DNA of 64,000 nucleotides from Macrosoma leucophasiata (taxonomy: Eukaryota; Arthropoda; Insecta; Lepidoptera; Hedylidae): positions 19,144,501 to 19,208,500 of the forward strand of contig JAWQUS010000010.1 in assembly GCA_036365455.1 (NCBI GenBank), read 5' to 3'. This document shows, piece after piece, positions 26,701-32,700 of this stretch; position 1 is the first letter of the stretch, and each line of letters starts with the position of its first letter. A program made the translations under genes and the position numbers. The notes under the pieces were generated by a model. The model made no database searches, had not been told where the DNA came from, and was given only the letters and a program-made list of their open reading frames with translations.

Positions 26701-29700
26701 CGCCCTGCTGGCCGCCGCCGTCGCCGCGCACGCCGCCGCCGCCGCGCTCGGCTACCTCGCGCTCAACCGCCGCGTGCGCGACAACCTGCGCAGGTCAGTG
26801 TGTGTGTGTGTGTGTCCTCCCCCCACCCCCCACTCCCCCTACCCCCGCCGCCCTGCTGGCCGCCGCCGTCGCCGCGCACGCCGCCGCCGCCGCGCTCGGC
26901 TACCTCGCGCTCAACCGCCGCGTGCGCGACAACCTGCGCAGGTCAGTGTGTGTGTGTGTGTGAGATAAAGGGAAATAAAGGCAATATAATCAAAATACAA
27001 AAGAATATAATAATGTAATTGCAATAATTTATTATTATTTTCAGAACGTTCCTGCGTTGCATGGGCAAGAAAGTACCTCTTGCTGATACATCAGTCATCA
27101 TTAGTACGAGCGCACAAAATCTGTCACAAGTGAACAGGTAGATATTTCTAAAAGTAGTATCTTATTTCCGGAATTCTCTCTCTACCTATATTCATTCCGA
27201 GATATCCAACAACTATTGTCAACAGCGTAATCAAATCCCATGAAAACTTTTTCAATTGAAACAAACAATGCGAACGCAACCATGCGAACAATGCAATAGA
27301 GTAATACACAAAACGTAAAACAATCTTATTGGTTTAGGTCAGCATTGGCGTACCACAGCGGCACGGAGGGTCGACAGCTGCGTAACATCGGCATCTCCGC
27401 CTCCTCCACCACGTCGCGCTCTACCACCAAGACCAGCTCCAGTCCTTACAGGTTGGTCATTGAAAAAATTACATTCCGCTTTTCTGAGAATTGACTAATC
27501 TTGACACGCGAGTGTTTTAAAAGTTATAGGTCAAGATGCTCTATAGCTTTAAAAACATTCATTACACTGTTTTTACGAACCGGGTCGTGACGCTATATAG
27601 ATATTTCGATGAAAACACTATTTTCTTCTCTTCTCTATTCTCTTTCCCCGTAAAGTTATCTGGAACAGAACCGAACCGAACTACCTACCTTTTCTTATTA
27701 AAATTTTTCAGCTTGATTATAATATCTAGAAAATCCTTATACATTGTATCATTAATTCTTTCTGTACAAATTAATTTAATGCCTAAAGAGTTTGCCAATT
27801 ACTCTTTAAACAACAATTAATGATAAGCTTTCTAAATAGAGCTCTCCGGTTAGGTAGTTTTGAGCGCTACCGTATGGTACAAATTAATGCCAGGTAGATT
27901 AAGGAATTTAGTGACACTCCGTATCTCCAAGTTTCAAACATTAGTTCTATTTAGTCTGATGTTTGATATATCAACAATCAATATTTGTACAGTCGCAGCG
28001 ACGGGCAACTTCGTCACACGAGCACATCCACGTCCAACTACAACACCAGCGCGAGCGACATGCCGGCCTACCTCCGAGGCTTCGACTCTTCACTGCACAC
28101 CAGAAAAGACGGTATTTAATTCCCCTGTTAATTATTACATTAGTTAGATCAGCTATGCTGATGAAAATAAAGTCATAACGTCCAATTGTGAAGATACTTA
28201 CTTTATAGGTATTTAAACCATTTTTAAATAAATAATTGTTTATGTAGAAGTTGGATGCAGGTATAGGCATCTTAAAAAAAGCCAATTACTGGACTGAACT
28301 GCGCCCTTAGCATTTGCACAGATCAATCGATGCTTCGATAGGGCTTAAATAACGCTCGTACAGTAACTTAAACCGGCGACAATTCCTTTGAATCAGCGTT
28401 TAATCCCTGAAGCAGCAATGGCAGAGTACAATGAAATCAATTGTCATATTTTTAATAATGCTTTCAATTCTAAGGGTGAGATTCACAGACCGCACTACGA
28501 CTACTTCCAGCAAAGTATGCTTAGAACTGTCAAAATTCATACTTTAGTGACAGTTCTAAGCATACTTTGCTCATAGTTAAGTCGTAGTGCGGTCTGTGAT
28601 TCCGCACACAAAGATTATTTTATTCTTTTCTCCTCCTAAAAATTCAAATTTCATTCCATAGTTACTATGACAAAGTAAGGTCTTCCGGTTCTTCGGGGTT
28701 AACTCTGTGTTGAATCACTTTCCTAATCAAACAGACGAGTCTCGACGGCGTCGCAAGCGAGTCGCCGAAGCTAACGCACAGGGCGAAGGCGCGAGAGGCG
28801 AGGGCGAAGGCTCCGACAGCGACAGTTCGGGCAGCGCGCGCTCCCTGGACCTCGCCTCTAGCCACTCTTCTGACGACGACGAGACTTCCACCAGGAGATC
28901 TACGCACACTGCGAATACGCCGACACATCCGCCTTCAGCTTCACGTAAGTCGATAATAAACAGGACAGGCTTTTGTATTTAGAATCGACAGCGAATGCGG
29001 AGGACGAAAAAACGAGAGAGACGGGCGAAAGTTTTGGCAGCGCACGGTCATAAAATCTCGCTTCCAGCCACTCTTCTGACCTAACAAAATACTTGATGAA
29101 ACGCAACCCTACATTTTCCCATTATCTTTGGTTCTATTGGGATTTGGAAGTTTGGTAATGTGCCCGGAGATGTCAACAGGCTCTCCATCTGTTACATGGG
29201 CCAAAACGTAACCTGCGAATCGTGGGTGTTTGCATGTAAACTTGAATGTATGCATTTACCCCTGCTTACCCGTTCGGGGATTACAGGAGTGAAGTTTCGT
29301 AAAGTAAATTAATCAGTTCAAATGGTTTTAGTATTAAAATATTATTCATTTTCATTTAATTCCTAGGTGATCGAGGTTCAAACAACGGTGGAGGCAACTA
29401 TTTACCAAACATTACGGAAGGAGCGCCTCTAGGCATCACACCGCGTTGGCCATCACACATAAGAGATGGTAATTAATAATTTATTTAATTTACTTATCAC
29501 CATTTTTTATCACCATTCGAGGAGTGGTGGTGAATAAAACCTAAAATATTATGAGGAATGTAATTAAATTATACAATTAAAATTACCATACCAAACATTA
29601 GCCAAACAAACATCTTTCGGGTTTAAATAGACTTCTGGCTCACTATCAACTATCATTAATACTCACCAATAAGTTTGGACATTATATTTTTCGCTTGTTA

Positions 29701-32700
29701 AAAATGTAAGATTTTTTTTTTATGTAATGGAAGTGGTAAACAAGCATGAAGTTCACATTGATGTTAAGTGATGACTGCAGCCTATAGACACTCACACAAA
29801 GACCAAGATCAAAATGCAGATGCGTTACCACTCCTGAGGCCTAAGGTCTTATGCCTCTGTGCCGGAAATTACAGGGCCGGACATTACCACCTGACCGGAA
29901 CACGATAGTGTTGAATACTACCATTTAGCGGCAAGTATATTAGGTAATGCGGTGGTGCCTACGCCCGCGAGCTCCGTCACTGGAGCTCTATCAATTTGAG
30001 TATTAGACCATAATCAAGTAATACATTCAACAGAATCAAACCGAGACATGGGCCGGTGGTCCCAAGAGACAGGGTCAGACAACGAAGGTCCGAACCAGGG
30101 TCCAGCGACGCCTTCACCCAACCCGCTGCCCAACCCGGACCTCACGTCTGATGTTTACCAACTCAGCCGCCATCGCCTCAAGCCCTCCATCCTGGAGAAC
30201 GTCCACGATACCTATGTAGCCAGCGTCGATGCATCCAGATTGCCCTTGGATAAGAGGTGGGTTTAACTTCTACTACACTTATCGGGCTGGTCAAACAGTC
30301 GACCAATATCGACCGATTGTCGGATCTTCAACTAGATTTTAATAAGCCGGTGAATATCGTTTCTAAAAATACCTAGATCTGTATCTAATATATGAAAAGC
30401 GCCTTGCTTTTATTGTGAAAAAAACTTGGAAGGTAGATCTTCAAATGAAAAGGTTCAAACCAAGTCAGTGCCTTGCTGCATTATGAAACCGATAGCTTGT
30501 CATACTGTTCCCCATCCTATTGCCTAGGTATCGATTCTGGGTTTTCCATCTTGAAGAAAGATCATGAACGACATTTAAGTCTGGACCGAGGCCCGCTTTC
30601 CGCCTGCTCAACCCGGATCTCCCGTCTGATGCATATCAGCTTAACCTCCATCACCTCAAACTTTCCATTCTAGAGAAAGAACACGATAACTAAGAATGTG
30701 AATCCTCCATCTTCAAGAACGTCCACGACATCAATTAATGAAGTACCTACTATCAAATTAAGAAATTGTATCGTCTATTAAAACAAAAATAATAATGGTA
30801 TGTTATGAACCTAATCAAGCCATTCCCTAACTTATTTCTTATTCCAGATACGGCGTTATGGATGATGAACTTATGTATGGAGTGCTGTCGAACGACACTG
30901 AAAAACAAATACCATACGATCCCAACTACCCAATATCACCCACCATGTACCGACTACCGAACAATCCGTACGGCTCCAAGACATACCTATCTTCAAGGAC
31001 CTCGGACTACGGGTACAGCCCTACTAAATACCTGAATGCAGAACCCACAGTATACGGCTCAAGAGATTTCCGGGATTCGGGCGTAAGCACCCGGGATCAC
31101 GACGGGTACCGGGGTGATTTCCGGGATTCCGGGATAGCGACCATGTTGAAGAATGACTACCAGAGGAAAATGGAGAGCTACGGTGGGGACTACAATGACA
31201 GGATGTCGGATGGCTCGGATAAGCACCATCCACATGAAAAATATTTATTCCCATATACAGGTTCGTGTATTGTGTATTAGATTGCTTTTGTTTGCTGTGT
31301 GAACACACCTTTGTTACTTAATCCCGGCATTGTTACTTCAATTGATTTGAACTTGTTACGGTCACAATTAATTGATATTTTTGGTTGATCAGTCAAGCAC
31401 TCCAATTGCTCAAATACACTGTAGATTGGTATTCTACTATTATCTATTAGGACTACTTGCAGTACAGTACCCAGCAACAAATATTGCACATTGAGCTTCG
31501 GAAAAAGACAATCGGCTACTTTCGACTTCGTAGAGCGTTATCTCTGTTGCACACTGCCTGCGTAAATAAGTGCGGATTGGTCAAAATGGTGGACAAACGT
31601 CACATAAGTGTGTGAAAGAGATAACGCTCTACAGAGCCGAAATTAGCCGAAATTTCTTTCCTAAAGTCGTTGTTCAATATTGCTGGCTAGGGACTGTACC
31701 TAGTTATTTATGCGAGATTTTCTTTTTTGCAAACGAGACAATTCGAGTTTGGTGAAGAACGTAAATCATTACCTACATATAAATATACAGCGTAATCGAC
31801 CCTTTCACTCCCGAGCGTGTTTATAGCTTCAATTAAATTTGTTTTCAAGTTTTAGTTAACGCTTGTGATTTTTTTAATTGCTTTGCTTTAGCCGAAGAGG
31901 ATCATATAAGTGTCCGAGGCATCAACCAACCGCCGCAAATCCTGAGTGGTGAACCAGGTGAGAATATCGCTTTTGTCACCGCATTTTAAGCACTGTTTTG
32001 TTTTCAAAAGAGTGGTATTTACTTTGTAGATCTGTACATTGAAAATTAGTTTCGTCAATTTATGCCTATGGGTAATATTTGTATTGTTTTCCTTATGTTA
32101 TTCATGTTTCATGACAATTAAAAAAATATGTTGATATACAATGAGCTAATAAATGCATCATTGTTGATTCATATTATTTGGCTCAAATGCAATCTACTCA
32201 TAAGGCTCAAATACGACAATATATTGGTCGATCAGTCAGTAAACATGTCAAATGTCATGTTACTTTAAATTAAAAAAAAAATAGTTCTCTTTGTGAAATT
32301 CCAAAAGGTTTCTATGGATGCGATTGAGATGTTACTTTTTAATAACACAGGCGACGGACAACAGCCAATGGGGGCGCCACTAGCTAGCATGGGAGAAACC
32401 AGCGAGTAAGTTTCGAATTTTGGATTTTCTTCAAAATAAAAATTTCCGATTCCTTCTTGATTCTAACCTTTTTGTCATGGCATGCAAATAAAATATTGGC
32501 ATGATTCACTTTCCCACGTCCGATATTAGCAATTTGTGTTATTTGGTTATGTATTTGGTAACTGTATTAGGACTATAGAGTCCTAATATTTGTTTTAATA
32601 ATTTTCAAATAATTTATTTTTAGGCGACTTCATTTACTCATTTCTCATCGACTAATTTATCTTAAATTATGTTTTTTTTATTTTCAAGCATGCTTTTGAT

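Noticed and set aside
26138..27018. Three overlapping 218-276 codon ORFs rich in Pro, Arg and Ala
   Set aside because: They arise because the GC-rich TM7 repeats and C-rich spacers contain no stops in any plus frame; only the part up to 26353 is the stan exon.
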